From assembly GCA_026708115.1 (NCBI GenBank), contig JAPOVL010000033.1:1-64000 (forward strand): a stretch of DNA of 64,000 nt, in the 5' to 3' direction. The notes under the pieces were generated by a model. The model had not been told where the DNA came from. It did not search any database and saw nothing but the letters and a program-made list of their open reading frames with translations. This document shows positions 1-9,038 of the stretch, piece after piece. The position numbers and the translations under genes were made by a program. Within the stretch, counting starts at the first letter, position 1. The number at the start of each line of letters is the position of its first letter. The DNA comes from Chloroflexota bacterium (lineage in GTDB: Bacteria; Chloroflexota; Anaerolineae; Aggregatilineales; Phototrophicaceae).

Positions 1-114
1 GCAGATGGTACTGCATTGGAGACGATGTGGGAGAGTATGCCGCCGCCAACACGACACCTGACTGCTCTTTTTATATAGATCGAATGCTTAACATTAGAAT
101 AAGCCCCTGGCTCG

Positions 115-1851
115 TCATTGGCAGGCTTCCGGCAAGGTCGTAAGACGATATATCGCCACGAATTCATCTTCAAAGGCCGGTTCCAAAGCGGAGAAACTGT
201 CCTCAATGGTGTTTGGTTTCAGCAGCGAATAATGCAAGACCACATGTGAGAAACCGTCGTCCCTGAGTTGTGTAACTGCAGTCAGGTAGTTATCCCGATT
301 CTCTTCCGTGCAAATCAAGCTCTCGCGCCTATGCCAGGCATTTAATGCGAGATTGGCATTTATGTAGTCGTAGGCGCTCGGGGGCGTCCGTGTTGCCAGC
401 CCCTCCACCTGTGGGTATCCGCCAATTGTCTGGTGGAAAATATATGTCTTTGAGTTTCCCCGATTCATGGGAAGATTGATCAGCCGAACGGGCTCGTCGC
501 TTTCTTGTGCCAGCCAATCCAGATAAGCGAGCTCTTCCTGTAAAACAATGTGGCCACCGGGTGGGCTGCGATAGTATTCGGCTGCCAATAAGGCGATAAG
601 CAAGAGAACCATCCCGCCTCGTCGCCGCATGGGAAAGCTGTCCAGGAATGCGAGCAACCCGTAACAGGACAATACGGCTAGCGGCAATAGTAGGCCAATT
701 TGAAAATGATCCGTGGAATAAAACGCCTCGAAGACAACAGGCACCAGCCGATCCAGGACGTACTTGGGCAAAATAACTGAATTAAAGACTTGACCATTGA
801 TAGTGAGAACTGAACCCAGTCTAAGCAGAAAAAACGGTAAGAGCAGCAGCAGCCACGGGAACATACGCCTTCTATAGTTTTTGCGCATCAAGCCCAGGGC
901 AATCAGAAACAGAGGAATGTAACCAAGGTAAGATGTATTCCAGCGTCCTGGATCTGGTAGCAGAACGATAGACGAGGTGACACGGTTGGTAATGAGCCGG
1001 TTGAATATAGGATTCTCGTAGTTGATGAAAAAGTGCAACAAGTCATTCTCTGTTTCCTGTCCACTTGTCTTGTCCAGTATCCCGTCCAAGTCCGTTTCAT
1101 CACTAAACATAGGCAAGCTGCGCGCCAAACCCGAGAATCCGGCGACGGCAATCATGGCCGCCACCATTAGCCAGAAACGGCGATCCTGCCATTGGGAGAT
1201 GGCAAAGTAGAGGAAATACGCGCCGACAGTCAAAAGCAGGCAAACAAAGATGTATAAACCGATGAACGCTGTGGCGCCAACCAAGATCCCCGACATCGCA
1301 ATCAAACGCCAGCGCATTTCCGCGAACCCGCGATGAAGAAAATAACATGACAATGGGACAGTCGCCAGAAACGCTACACCCGGGTGCATTGGACGTCCCA
1401 CGACGTATCCACTGAATCCCACAACAACCGCTCCGAAAAGAGCGATCCATTTGTCGTTGAATATGTAGTTCAGGTAGATGTAAGCGGCTATTGTCGTTGC
1501 AATGGTGATAAGCAAGTACGTGAGATTATACGCATTTGACGCCGGCAAAATCGCCTGTAGCGCGCCAAAAACGAGCATATGAGCGACGTTGTAATAGTGG
1601 TAAGCCAGTGTTAGACCCTGTGGGTAGAACGATAACGTGGTGAAGAGAGGGTCTGCTTCACCGGCGAGAATCTGTTTCCCGTACCAAGCATTCCAGAATT
1701 CAATCCAGATGTCGCCGCTGTCGATCGGCAGCCAAAAGACCTCGGTATTGAAAACGTGGGCGATCGTCGGATAGGTCATCACGACGAGCAATGCGCTAAC
1801 AACCACAAGGAAATGCAGATGGTTATGAATCGTGCGCCAGAATTTGGTCAT
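115..1851 (-). CDS. Polytopic membrane protein, GT-C glycosyltransferase-like
   Basis: A 578-residue integral membrane protein with about a dozen hydrophobic segments. A first membrane helix near residues 12-32 is followed by an extracytoplasmic loop carrying acidic residues (DSGDIW near 44-49), the layout of lipid-linked-sugar dependent GT-C enzymes. The last ~130 residues are soluble and follow the final helix. No family-defining motif was recognised, so the sugar and acceptor are unknown. It diverges from the S41 peptidase gene across a 203-base gap. It resembles in general plan, but is not obviously a close paralogue of, the GT-C proteins at 36-43 kb. An O-antigen-ligase-like or YfhO-like protein remains possible. 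Confidence 0.6.
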   Translation of the reverse strand: MTKFWRTIHNHLHFLVVVSALLVVMTYPTIAHVFNTEVFWLPIDSGDIWIEFWNAWYGKQILAGEADPLFTTLSFYPQGLTLAYHYYNVAHMLVFGALQAILPASNAYNLTYLLITIATTIAAYIYLNYIFNDKWIALFGAVVVGFSGYVVGRPMHPGVAFLATVPLSCYFLHRGFAEMRWRLIAMSGILVGATAFIGLYIFVCLLLTVGAYFLYFAISQWQDRRFWLMVAAMIAVAGFSGLARSLPMFSDETDLDGILDKTSGQETENDLLHFFINYENPIFNRLITNRVTSSIVLLPDPGRWNTSYLGYIPLFLIALGLMRKNYRRRMFPWLLLLLPFFLLRLGSVLTINGQVFNSVILPKYVLDRLVPVVFEAFYSTDHFQIGLLLPLAVLSCYGLLAFLDSFPMRRRGGMVLLLIALLAAEYYRSPPGGHIVLQEELAYLDWLAQESDEPVRLINLPMNRGNSKTYIFHQTIGGYPQVEGLATRTPPSAYDYINANLALNAWHRRESLICTEENRDNYLTAVTQLRDDGFSHVVLHYSLLKPNTIEDSFSALEPAFEDEFVAIYRLTTLPEACQ

Positions 1852-2054
1852 TTGGGTCTTTGAAAATCCATCTCATGCGCCGCTCTATGGTACGCGCGAA
1901 TTGCGTCGATCGTCAATCTCAATGCGTAAATGACGCCAACTCAAGCTCGCGGTTCACGACCGTTACTCAGAGTTTCGTAAGCTAATCTTAACGTCAATTC
2001 TTGAACTTGACATAAAATAGACCTATCGCTCATCCAACAGTTGGAGTGTTCTGC

Positions 2055-4514
2055 ATGCGGACAAATCGCCTGCTGCTGCTTTTTTTATCCGGCGCATTGC
2101 TTCTCGTCGGACTGTTGCCATTGCTGGCCATCGGTGAAAAAGAAGTTGACGATGCGCCGGCGACAATCGCGGAACCAGCACCGGTCGCCCAGATCATCAA
2201 TGACGAGGGTGGCCCAGTCATCATCACGGGCGAACTCTCCTATTCCAACGCCTTTTTTACCAGCGGCGTTGATGAACCCGTGATAATCCTGGAAGACCAA
2301 ACCGGATTCGTCGACCGCAACGAACATTACATTTTCCCGCTGGAATCGCAGGTGCTGGCGCGGATCACATCGGACTTCGATACCTCGCCCTTCAGCTATA
2401 GCTTGTCCCTGCCACAGGCGCCCAGCGGCGGTTTGCGCGATGTCGACAACGACGAAAGCGAAGACACCGGCGTTATGGTCTTCGCCATTGCCTACTGGAA
2501 CAATTTGTTTGGCGACCGCTTGTTGGAAGAGCGCGATCTCGGTGGCGGTGGCTGGTCGACTGGCTACGCGTCCACGCGCGCCAGCGACGAGGTCGAAACC
2601 AGGCTGGAGATCATCGGCGGGAAATTCATCATATACGCGCCCGACGAGAATCAAGGTTTTCCCGCTGGGTTCGGCGCGGACAATTTGCTATTCACTGAAG
2701 ACGATCCAATTGTCATTGTCCCGCAAGGATACTCGGTTGTTGATTTGGACCAGGATCCCTTCGTCTTTGACCGCGCGGCACAGCAAATCATTGACCTCCA
2801 TGAGCCGGAAGCGGCAGCTATCAACGACTTTTCTGATTTGGGCTATGCCGATGCATTCGAAGCGATGGTTGAACTTTTCCGGGTGGAATATGCCTACACC
2901 GACCTTTACGAGCTGGATTGGAACGACCTTTTTGAGACTTACAGCCCCCGCTTTGCCGAAGCCGAAGAAAGGGAAGACAGCGCGGCTTATGCCCTCGCTA
3001 TGCGTGATTTCATCTGGGAGATTCCCGACGGACATGTCGACATGCCGTTTGACGCGATTAGGGATCTCTTTCGTGAAGAGACCGACGGCGGGCTGGGCAT
3101 CGCGCTTTCGGAACTAGACGACGGGCGAATCACGGTCAGTTACATTCTCGATGGGGGCCCGGCCGCCAATGCAGGCATGGAATTGGGCGCGGAGATACTG
3201 GCATGGGATGGCGGCACGGTTGAAGATGCGCTGGAACGCGAGTTCGTATGGGCTCACCAATCGCTCAGCACCGACCATACTTTGCGCTTGCAGCAATTGC
3301 GCTATATCACGCGCTTCCCCTTGGGCAGCGAAGTTGAAGTAAGCTTCCGCAATCCCGAGAGCGAAGAAGAACAGACGGCGACGATGGGGGTTATCTCGGA
3401 ACGGGCCAGTTTCACGCACTCATCTTTCTTCTCCGGCATAGAAGGCTGGGAACTGCCGGTGGAATTCGAGATCCTACCCAGCGGTTATGGATATGTCGCC
3501 ATCTATTCCTTTGGCGATAAGGAAAGGCTGACTGTTCAACTTTGGGAACGCATGATCGAGACCTTTCTCGAAGCCGATGTGCCCGGAATCATAATCGATA
3601 TGCGCAAAAACGGCGGCGGCAGCGGATATCTTGCGGATCAACTCGGCGCCTATTTCTTCCAGGAAGCGCACATCCTGGGTTATTCCAGCGCATACAACGA
3701 GCCCCTGGGCGACTTTTACCTGGATCCGCGTTCGGAAGATCGATTTATCTTGCCCCCGGAGGAACTGCGCTACGACGGCGAGCTCGCCGTCATCATCGCG
3801 CCAGGCTGCTTCAGCGCCTGCGAATTCTTCAGCTACAATCTAACGATTGATGATCGCGCGGCCGTGGTCGGGAACTACGGAACCGGTGGCTTGGGTGGCG
3901 CGGTCGACGAATTTTTGATGCCGGAAGATATGACGATCCGATTCACGATCACGCGCCAATTCAATGCCGACAAAGAGATCCATATCGAGGCGCAAGGGGT
4001 TATGCCAACCGTGCTTGTACCGGTGACATTCGAGAGCTTGTTTGAAGAAGGCGACCTGCTGCTGCAAGCCGCGGAAGCATATCTGACGGACGAGATCCTG
4101 GGCGAGTTGATCGAAGGCGGCGAATTGTCGCTTGGCACGGGCAGCACAGAGGTGCAAGCACATGGCGTCGTAGGCCCGGATCAACGCGTGCGCTATCGCG
4201 CGACTTTGCCCGGCAATCGCATAGTCAGCATCTATCTTAGCGGTGTTGATGACACAGTAGATACGGTACTTGGGATCTATAACGCATCCGGGTCAAACTT
4301 GCTTGGGGAAAACGATGACGCCGACGATGACACCCGCGGCTCGGCTTTGACCGATCTCGACGTTGGAGCGCAAGCGGCCAGCTTTATGCTGGAAGTGCGC
4401 GTCAAGAATACTACCGACGTCCAGCGGTTCACCCTAAAGATCGTAGAGGTTCCGCCGGAAGATGAAGAGGACGCCGAGGAGAGCGACGAGTCGGACGAAT
4501 TCACTGACGGCTAA
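2055..4514 (+). CDS. Secreted S41-family (C-terminal-processing-like) peptidase with PDZ and C-terminal PPC-like domain
   Basis: The product is 819 residues. The ATG at 2055 is preferred over the GTG at 2046 because TTGGAG (2041-2046) lies 8 bases before it. An N-terminal hydrophobic signal segment (residues ~4-26) indicates export. A PDZ-like segment lies near 345-400 (GLGIALSEL...GGPAANAGMELG). The S41 core follows, with the probable nucleophile Ser587 in FSACEF. The lysine usually found about 25 residues later in Ser-Lys S41 enzymes is replaced by glycine in the GTGGLGG stretch, so a tricorn-like triad or altered activity is possible. Residues ~700-808 look like a bacterial pre-peptidase C-terminal beta-sandwich, and the tail is strongly acidic. 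Substrates are unknown. Confidence 0.85.
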   Translation: MRTNRLLLLFLSGALLLVGLLPLLAIGEKEVDDAPATIAEPAPVAQIINDEGGPVIITGELSYSNAFFTSGVDEPVIILEDQTGFVDRNEHYIFPLESQVLARITSDFDTSPFSYSLSLPQAPSGGLRDVDNDESEDTGVMVFAIAYWNNLFGDRLLEERDLGGGGWSTGYASTRASDEVETRLEIIGGKFIIYAPDENQGFPAGFGADNLLFTEDDPIVIVPQGYSVVDLDQDPFVFDRAAQQIIDLHEPEAAAINDFSDLGYADAFEAMVELFRVEYAYTDLYELDWNDLFETYSPRFAEAEEREDSAAYALAMRDFIWEIPDGHVDMPFDAIRDLFREETDGGLGIALSELDDGRITVSYILDGGPAANAGMELGAEILAWDGGTVEDALEREFVWAHQSLSTDHTLRLQQLRYITRFPLGSEVEVSFRNPESEEEQTATMGVISERASFTHSSFFSGIEGWELPVEFEILPSGYGYVAIYSFGDKERLTVQLWERMIETFLEADVPGIIIDMRKNGGGSGYLADQLGAYFFQEAHILGYSSAYNEPLGDFYLDPRSEDRFILPPEELRYDGELAVIIAPGCFSACEFFSYNLTIDDRAAVVGNYGTGGLGGAVDEFLMPEDMTIRFTITRQFNADKEIHIEAQGVMPTVLVPVTFESLFEEGDLLLQAAEAYLTDEILGELIEGGELSLGTGSTEVQAHGVVGPDQRVRYRATLPGNRIVSIYLSGVDDTVDTVLGIYNASGSNLLGENDDADDDTRGSALTDLDVGAQAASFMLEVRVKNTTDVQRFTLKIVEVPPEDEEDAEESDESDEFTDG

Positions 4515-4624
4515 AACCAGCAGTCTATCGAGCAGCATATTGATGCCGGCGATAAACGAGGTCCTGCAGAGATCTGTCAGCTGAAGATCCGGGTACCGCT
4601 AACTCGGGTTCGAAGAACGCCTAT

Positions 4625-4644
4625 TCGGTCGGGAGATCGACCGA
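4625..4644. terminator. Hairpin between convergent genes
   Basis: A perfect 7-base-pair inverted repeat (TCGGTCG/CGACCGA) with a 6-base loop lies just past the 3' ends of the convergent S41 peptidase and PaaK-like genes. There is no T-tract on either side, so a terminator role is only a suggestion from its position. Confidence 0.3.
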
Positions 4645-4649
4645 GCAGT

Positions 4650-5876
4650 TCAATCCCAGTCGCGCGCGTCGACAATCTTGCGAGCTTTGCTATCGATTGA
4701 ACCGGCCGCGACAAAGTTGACGGCATCAATTCGCAGTCGCACTGCCTGTTGCGCCAGGGCTTGCAGTTTCTCCGCGATACCAGCCGATTCGGCGCCATCG
4801 TGCAACTCGACATTGATGGTGACAACATCGCTGTTGTCCGGCCGCGTGATCAAGACTTGCAAGTCTTTGATCTCCGGGAATTGCATCACAGCATATTGCA
4901 ATTGGCTTGGGTGCAGGAACATGCCACGCACTTTGATGGCGTCTCCGCTGCGCCCGAAAAGGCCCAGCAGTTGCTGCCCTTCGCATGATGACTCGGGCGA
5001 CAGCGCGCCGAGGTCGCCCGTGCCGAAGCGAATCAAGGGATAGGCCTTGTTGAATGTGGTTGCGACGATTTCGCCTGTTTCGCCCGCGGGGAGTGTGGCG
5101 CCGGTCTCCGGATCGCAAATCTGCAAGAAGATGTTGGGCATGATGCAGAATCCGCGGACGCCGTCGCGTGTATAGCCTATGAAGCCCAAATCGGCGGTGC
5201 CATAAGCCGAGCTGGTCTTCATGCTATATTCGCCTTCGAAACGCTGGCGTTGGCTTGGCGTATAGGGTTCCGCCGAAAAGAGCGCCTTCTTGATGGGTAC
5301 CGCGCCAGCGCCCAAGCTCATCTCGGCGGCTTTGTCCAGCAGCGTCATCAGGTAGCTGGGCTGACCGACGAATCCCGTTGCCCCCAAGGCCATCATCATC
5401 ATAATCTGCAATTCCGTGTTGCCGGGCCCGGTCGGTATAACCGTCGCGCCACAGGCGCGAATCGCCTCATCCAAAAGAATCCCCGCTGGGGTCAAGTGGT
5501 ACATGAAGGTGTTAAGCACGCGATCGCCCCGGCCAACGCCGATATACTTAAATGGCGCCAGTTGCGATTCAGGGTCTTCAGGTAGCGGCTGCGGGTCATA
5601 TATGGGACCCGGGGAGATATAGATGCGTGGCAGGTCGTCGGGGTCGATAGTGAGAAAGCCGCCAAAAGGCGGATTCGCTTGATGAATCTCCACCAAGGCG
5701 TCTTTCTTGAGTACCGGGATCTTCGCCAGATCATCCGCGCCATGAATGTCCCCAGGCGAGACACCGGCGTCGTCCATCATTTGACGGATCGCCGGCGCAT
5801 GTTCGTATCCATGCCGGACAAGTTCTTGAATCCTTCCATTGAGGTCTGTCAATGTCTTGCTCCGTTTCCCTGACAA
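4650..5876 (-). CDS. PaaK-like adenylate-forming CoA ligase homologue with degenerate P-loop
   Basis: The 408-residue protein resembles phenylacetate-CoA ligases, which activate aryl or acyl acids through an acyl-adenylate in the cytoplasm. Seen motifs are SSAYGTADLGF, the RFGTGDLG aspartate segment, the hinge-like GRSGDAIKVRGMFLHPSQL, and a C-terminal lysine-containing SKARKIVD. The usual PaaK phosphate loop (SSGTTGxP) is not present: its place near residue 90 reads ISPGPIYDP. This may change ATP handling. It is the last gene of the leftward liv cluster, 38 bases after livF, which suggests that it activates or senses the imported carboxylate. The substrate cannot be read from the sequence. 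Confidence 0.8.
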   Translation of the reverse strand: MSGKRSKTLTDLNGRIQELVRHGYEHAPAIRQMMDDAGVSPGDIHGADDLAKIPVLKKDALVEIHQANPPFGGFLTIDPDDLPRIYISPGPIYDPQPLPEDPESQLAPFKYIGVGRGDRVLNTFMYHLTPAGILLDEAIRACGATVIPTGPGNTELQIMMMMALGATGFVGQPSYLMTLLDKAAEMSLGAGAVPIKKALFSAEPYTPSQRQRFEGEYSMKTSSAYGTADLGFIGYTRDGVRGFCIMPNIFLQICDPETGATLPAGETGEIVATTFNKAYPLIRFGTGDLGALSPESSCEGQQLLGLFGRSGDAIKVRGMFLHPSQLQYAVMQFPEIKDLQVLITRPDNSDVVTINVELHDGAESAGIAEKLQALAQQAVRLRIDAVNFVAAGSIDSKARKIVDARDWD

Positions 5877-5914
5877 GGACGGATCATCATCGTCAATCGG
5901 TTAGTCAACGCCTG

Positions 5915-6751
5915 CTATCCCAGCCAGCGTTTGCGGCGTTTGTAATGCTTAACCTCGCGGTAATTCTTGCGTCCGCCCGCCTGGTCCAAGCCCAGGTAGA
6001 ATTCCTTGATATCTTCATTTTCGCGCAGTTGCTCGGCCGGTCCATCCAAGACGATTCTGCCGTTCTCCATGACGTAGGCGTAGTCGGCCAGTTCGAGGGC
6101 GGCGCGGGCGTTCTGTTCAACGATCAGGACAGACATGCCCTCTTGCTCATTGATATCCTGGATGATTTCAAATATCTCGTGCACCAGCAAGGGCGCCAAT
6201 CCCAAGGACGGCTCGTCCAGCATGAGAATCTGCGGGTGAGCCATCATGGCGCGTCCAATCACCAGCATTTGACCCTCGCCGCCGGAGAGATAACCACTCA
6301 CTCGCTTTGACAAATCGCGCAAGCGTGGGAAGTAGTGGTAAACCCGTTCCAAATCGTCACGTATGCTGCGCCCGCCTTGATAGACCATGCCGCCGACGCG
6401 CAGGTTCTCTTCCACCGTCAGATGTCGGAAGAGCAGGCGGCCTTCGATCACTTGCACCAAGCCCATGCGCACGACATCTTCGGCAGAAAGAAGTTCGAGG
6501 CTGTCCTCGCCCCAGAGGATTTGACCGCGCGTGACCTCGCCCAGTTCCGCTTTGAGCAGGCCGCTAATGGCTTTCAGCGTTGTCGATTTCCCCGCGCCGT
6601 TGGGTCCCAACAGGGAAACGACCGCTCCGGGAGGGACTTCCAGGGTGATACCGCGCAGCACAAGGATCACGCTGTTGTAAACGACCTCGATGTTGTTGAC
6701 CGACAAGGTCCGTGTTGTGGTTAGTTCCGCTGTTTTTTCAGCAAGGGTCAT
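5915..6751 (-). CDS. livF: ABC transporter ATP-binding protein, LivF type
   Basis: The 278-residue protein is one of the two cytoplasmic ATPases of a HAAT (branched-chain amino acid/amide/aromatic acid) importer. It shows Walker A GPNGAGKSTTLK (about residue 50), a signature LSGGEGQ, and Walker B with ILMLDEPSLGLAP, followed by the switch-histidine region VLIVEQNA. The phrase EPSLGLAP is typical of LivF rather than LivG. The C-terminal ~25 residues are basic and extend past the usual end. It follows livK by 106 bases and precedes the PaaK-like ligase on the same strand. Confidence 0.93.
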   Translation of the reverse strand: MTLAEKTAELTTTRTLSVNNIEVVYNSVILVLRGITLEVPPGAVVSLLGPNGAGKSTTLKAISGLLKAELGEVTRGQILWGEDSLELLSAEDVVRMGLVQVIEGRLLFRHLTVEENLRVGGMVYQGGRSIRDDLERVYHYFPRLRDLSKRVSGYLSGGEGQMLVIGRAMMAHPQILMLDEPSLGLAPLLVHEIFEIIQDINEQEGMSVLIVEQNARAALELADYAYVMENGRIVLDGPAEQLRENEDIKEFYLGLDQAGGRKNYREVKHYKRRKRWLG

Positions 6752-6857
6752 AGAAATCCCAAGACTCGCCGGATTTGGAGTTCATAAATGTTTCGCTCGA
6801 GAAAACGAGTGAGGGCAGGGCGCTAGCCCTCACTCGTAATTGGCTGCGTTTGAATGC

Positions 6858-8237
6858 TTACTGTCCACGCAACTGCGGTACTGGCATGAAGTCGGTCAAG
6901 GGAATTATGATGGGCACGAAGAGTTGCCCGCCGCTACCATCAGGGATTAGCAAGGCATCTTCGGGACCACTCGCTGGCCCAGTCATCGTTGCATTGGCAT
7001 ATGCCAGACGCGCGATGCGATTTAGCGTTCCGTCACGCATGCCTTCGGGGAAACTGTGACTCACCAGGCCACCCAGAACCGAGTATTCCATGCTGTCGAC
7101 GGTAGCGCGCATATCAGCCCCCGTGACGGCCTCCAGACTGCCGACGGCGTTGACTGTGCGGATGTAGGTCTCGATGATCGAGTCAACGACAGCCCAAGAC
7201 AGCAGATAGGCAATGTTCTGCTCGGCCGGACCGCGTTCATTGGCGGCGAACTGTTGGGTGACGAACTGAATGCCGGGGTTGCTGAGTTCCGTCCACCACA
7301 GGAAGGGCATCGAACCGTACATGCCGTCTACCGAGGGCAATCCATTGGGCTTCAAAACGCGTTGTCCGAGGATGCCGACACTGGTATCCATCACCCAGTT
7401 GACGCCTGCCAGCGTGATATCGCTTTCCATGCCCAGGTCGACCAGTGTGCCCGCGATCAAGGCGGGACCCGTCGCCAGAGAATTGGTGTAGAGGATCGTC
7501 GCGCCCTCATCGATGGCGTTTTGCACTTGTGTCAAGATATCCGTGTCCGTGGGCAAGAAAATCTGCGGTTCGTCGAGCACCTCCACGCCCAGGCCGCTGC
7601 AATAGGCGTCCGCGGCCGGCTCTGTGCCTGCCAGGCCAAAAGCGCCCGGCCAGGTGACAAAACCGATCACAGGATCGGGGAAGGTATCGGGATTGGCAGC
7701 GACAAACTCGCAGAAGGACCCGAACTGGTTGATATAGAGCGGGTTGCTGGCGTAGAGCCAACCCGGCGTCATGCCGTCTTCTCCGTACAAGCTCTCGATT
7801 GAACCGGCGGAGATGATGGAAACGATCTCGTCCTCCGCCAGTTGCTCCCGCAGCAGCTCGCCATCAGAGGAACTGTAGAGCATGAGCAAGTCCAACTCTT
7901 CAGCATATTCGCTTGTGAAGCGATCGTAAGCGCTCTGGGTCGCCTCCAGGTTGCCGCCTGTGTCTTCATATATTTGCTGCAGCATCGCTCCGCAAACGCC
8001 GCCACGGCCGTTCCAGTAATTGACCGCGTCCGTCACTGCGGAAACGACCGGCTGGGTGATAAAGGCGTATGGCCCGCTCAGGTCTCCGAAGTGAAAGATC
8101 GTGAGCGTCTCGCCAGTCAGATCGACCTGGCATTCGCTGAGCTCACTCGGGTAATCCATCATGTCTTGCGCCATGGCCGGGGCAGCAATGATCAACACCA
8201 TAGCCAAGAGACTAAACAAGAAGCAAATTCTCTTCAT
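6858..8237 (-). CDS. livK: ABC transporter substrate-binding protein, LivK type
   Basis: The 459-residue exported receptor has a cleavable-looking signal peptide (residues 1-23, ending APAMAQD). A Leu/Ile/Val-binding type I periplasmic fold follows, opening with LTIFHFGDLSGPYA. It would capture the ligand outside the membrane and deliver it to LivHM. A strong ribosome site (GGAAGGAG) lies upstream of the ATG at 8237. It lies downstream of an 800-base non-coding gap, which suggests its own promoter, as is common for receptors that are needed in excess. Because the cluster holds two acyl-CoA ligases, an aromatic or fatty carboxylate is as likely a ligand as an amino acid. That is inference. Confidence 0.9.
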   Translation of the reverse strand: MKRICFLFSLLAMVLIIAAPAMAQDMMDYPSELSECQVDLTGETLTIFHFGDLSGPYAFITQPVVSAVTDAVNYWNGRGGVCGAMLQQIYEDTGGNLEATQSAYDRFTSEYAEELDLLMLYSSSDGELLREQLAEDEIVSIISAGSIESLYGEDGMTPGWLYASNPLYINQFGSFCEFVAANPDTFPDPVIGFVTWPGAFGLAGTEPAADAYCSGLGVEVLDEPQIFLPTDTDILTQVQNAIDEGATILYTNSLATGPALIAGTLVDLGMESDITLAGVNWVMDTSVGILGQRVLKPNGLPSVDGMYGSMPFLWWTELSNPGIQFVTQQFAANERGPAEQNIAYLLSWAVVDSIIETYIRTVNAVGSLEAVTGADMRATVDSMEYSVLGGLVSHSFPEGMRDGTLNRIARLAYANATMTGPASGPEDALLIPDGSGGQLFVPIIIPLTDFMPVPQLRGQ

Positions 8238-9038
8238 GAGCTATCGACTCCTTCCCTTTTGGACAAGTTATCTGAACCGTGTAATCTTGGCAATTCTCCC
8301 ATAATCATTAGCTTACGCTAAACTACGTCTTGTGGCAAATGCCAAGCCAGCCGGGGGCGTATTTCAATATTTGGGCAGAATGACATAAATTGCATGCGAA
8401 TGAAGCGCAATTGGTCCTCAAATGCTCGGAAGTTGCCCTGATTTTGCCCCCTTTTTGAGTAACAGTATAGATACAGTATGTATACGGGGGGGGGGTACCC
8501 CCCTTCCAGATCTGAGGACAGGACAGTTTTTCCTTGGGCAGACGGCCGCGACAATACCTGCCAATTTTGGCTTGTATTCGGGCGACCCAAGGGTCCGGTC
8601 GATACTGACCGGCGACAGTGACCGCCGGTCGCCCCCGCAGTTTTGTCATAGGAGATGCCTGGCGATTGGCCTAGCTTTCGGTTTCAAGTTTCTTCGTCTT
8701 TGTCCAGTTGCGGAGGCAGCAATCTGTTTTCGGAGATTAGCGCCTCTTTTTGGACGATGTGGCTTCGTTTGAGCCGGGCGCCGAGTTTGAAAAGCAGCGG
8801 CTCAGGCTGGGCGGCCCGGTGTGTTGCAACCTCGTATGATAGAGCAAGGCGGGGAGAAAAGGACGACTATATGGTCGCGGTTTCGGCATAGAGTCGGGGG
8901 CTAGCGGTCGGGGCAGCGAGTCAGTTGACAAAAAATGTCCGCCGGCTGGCTTCTACAGGTTTGTGGTTGAGGGTGGACGATGGGGACTCGCCAATAATCT
9001 GAAATACACCCGCCAGCCGGCTGCGCCATTATATAGGG
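8238..9038. other. 801-base intergenic region with several hairpins and a G10 tract
   Basis: No convincing gene is present: the short frames here have poor coding character and no ribosome site. The region contains TTAGC-4-GCTAA (8308-8321) just upstream of livK. A run of ten G (8486-8495) is followed by TA and six C. There is a perfect 8-base-pair hairpin GACCGGCG/CGCCGGTC (8607-8630), and a long-range 10-base-pair repeat at the livM end that is listed separately. It probably holds the livK promoter and leader. A structured small RNA is possible, but nothing specific identifies one. Confidence 0.5.
8933..9021 (-). terminator. Terminator-like long hairpin after livM
   Basis: On the leftward strand, GCCGGCTGGC (9021-9012) is repeated as its exact complement (8950-8941) 61 bases later. 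It is followed within five bases by a run of six T (8935-8940 region). It starts 18 bases after the livM stop. The perfect 10-base-pair GC stem followed by a T-tract looks like an intrinsic terminator with an unusually large loop. If so, livK and livF need a separate promoter. Confidence 0.45.

Noticed and set aside
1..114. End of an upstream gene at the left window edge
   Set aside because: Two forward frames are open from base 1 to stops at about 78 and 144, but each is too short to judge and one overlaps the GT-C gene end. No product is supported.
4600..4650. A GGTTCGA stretch that could be a tRNA T-loop
   Set aside because: The flanking bases cannot form a T-arm or acceptor stem, and no anticodon arm is present.
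8323..8649. A possible 108-residue protein in the livM-livK gap
   Set aside because: The frame runs through the G10/C6 stretch, has a low-complexity composition and no start signal, so coding is unlikely.
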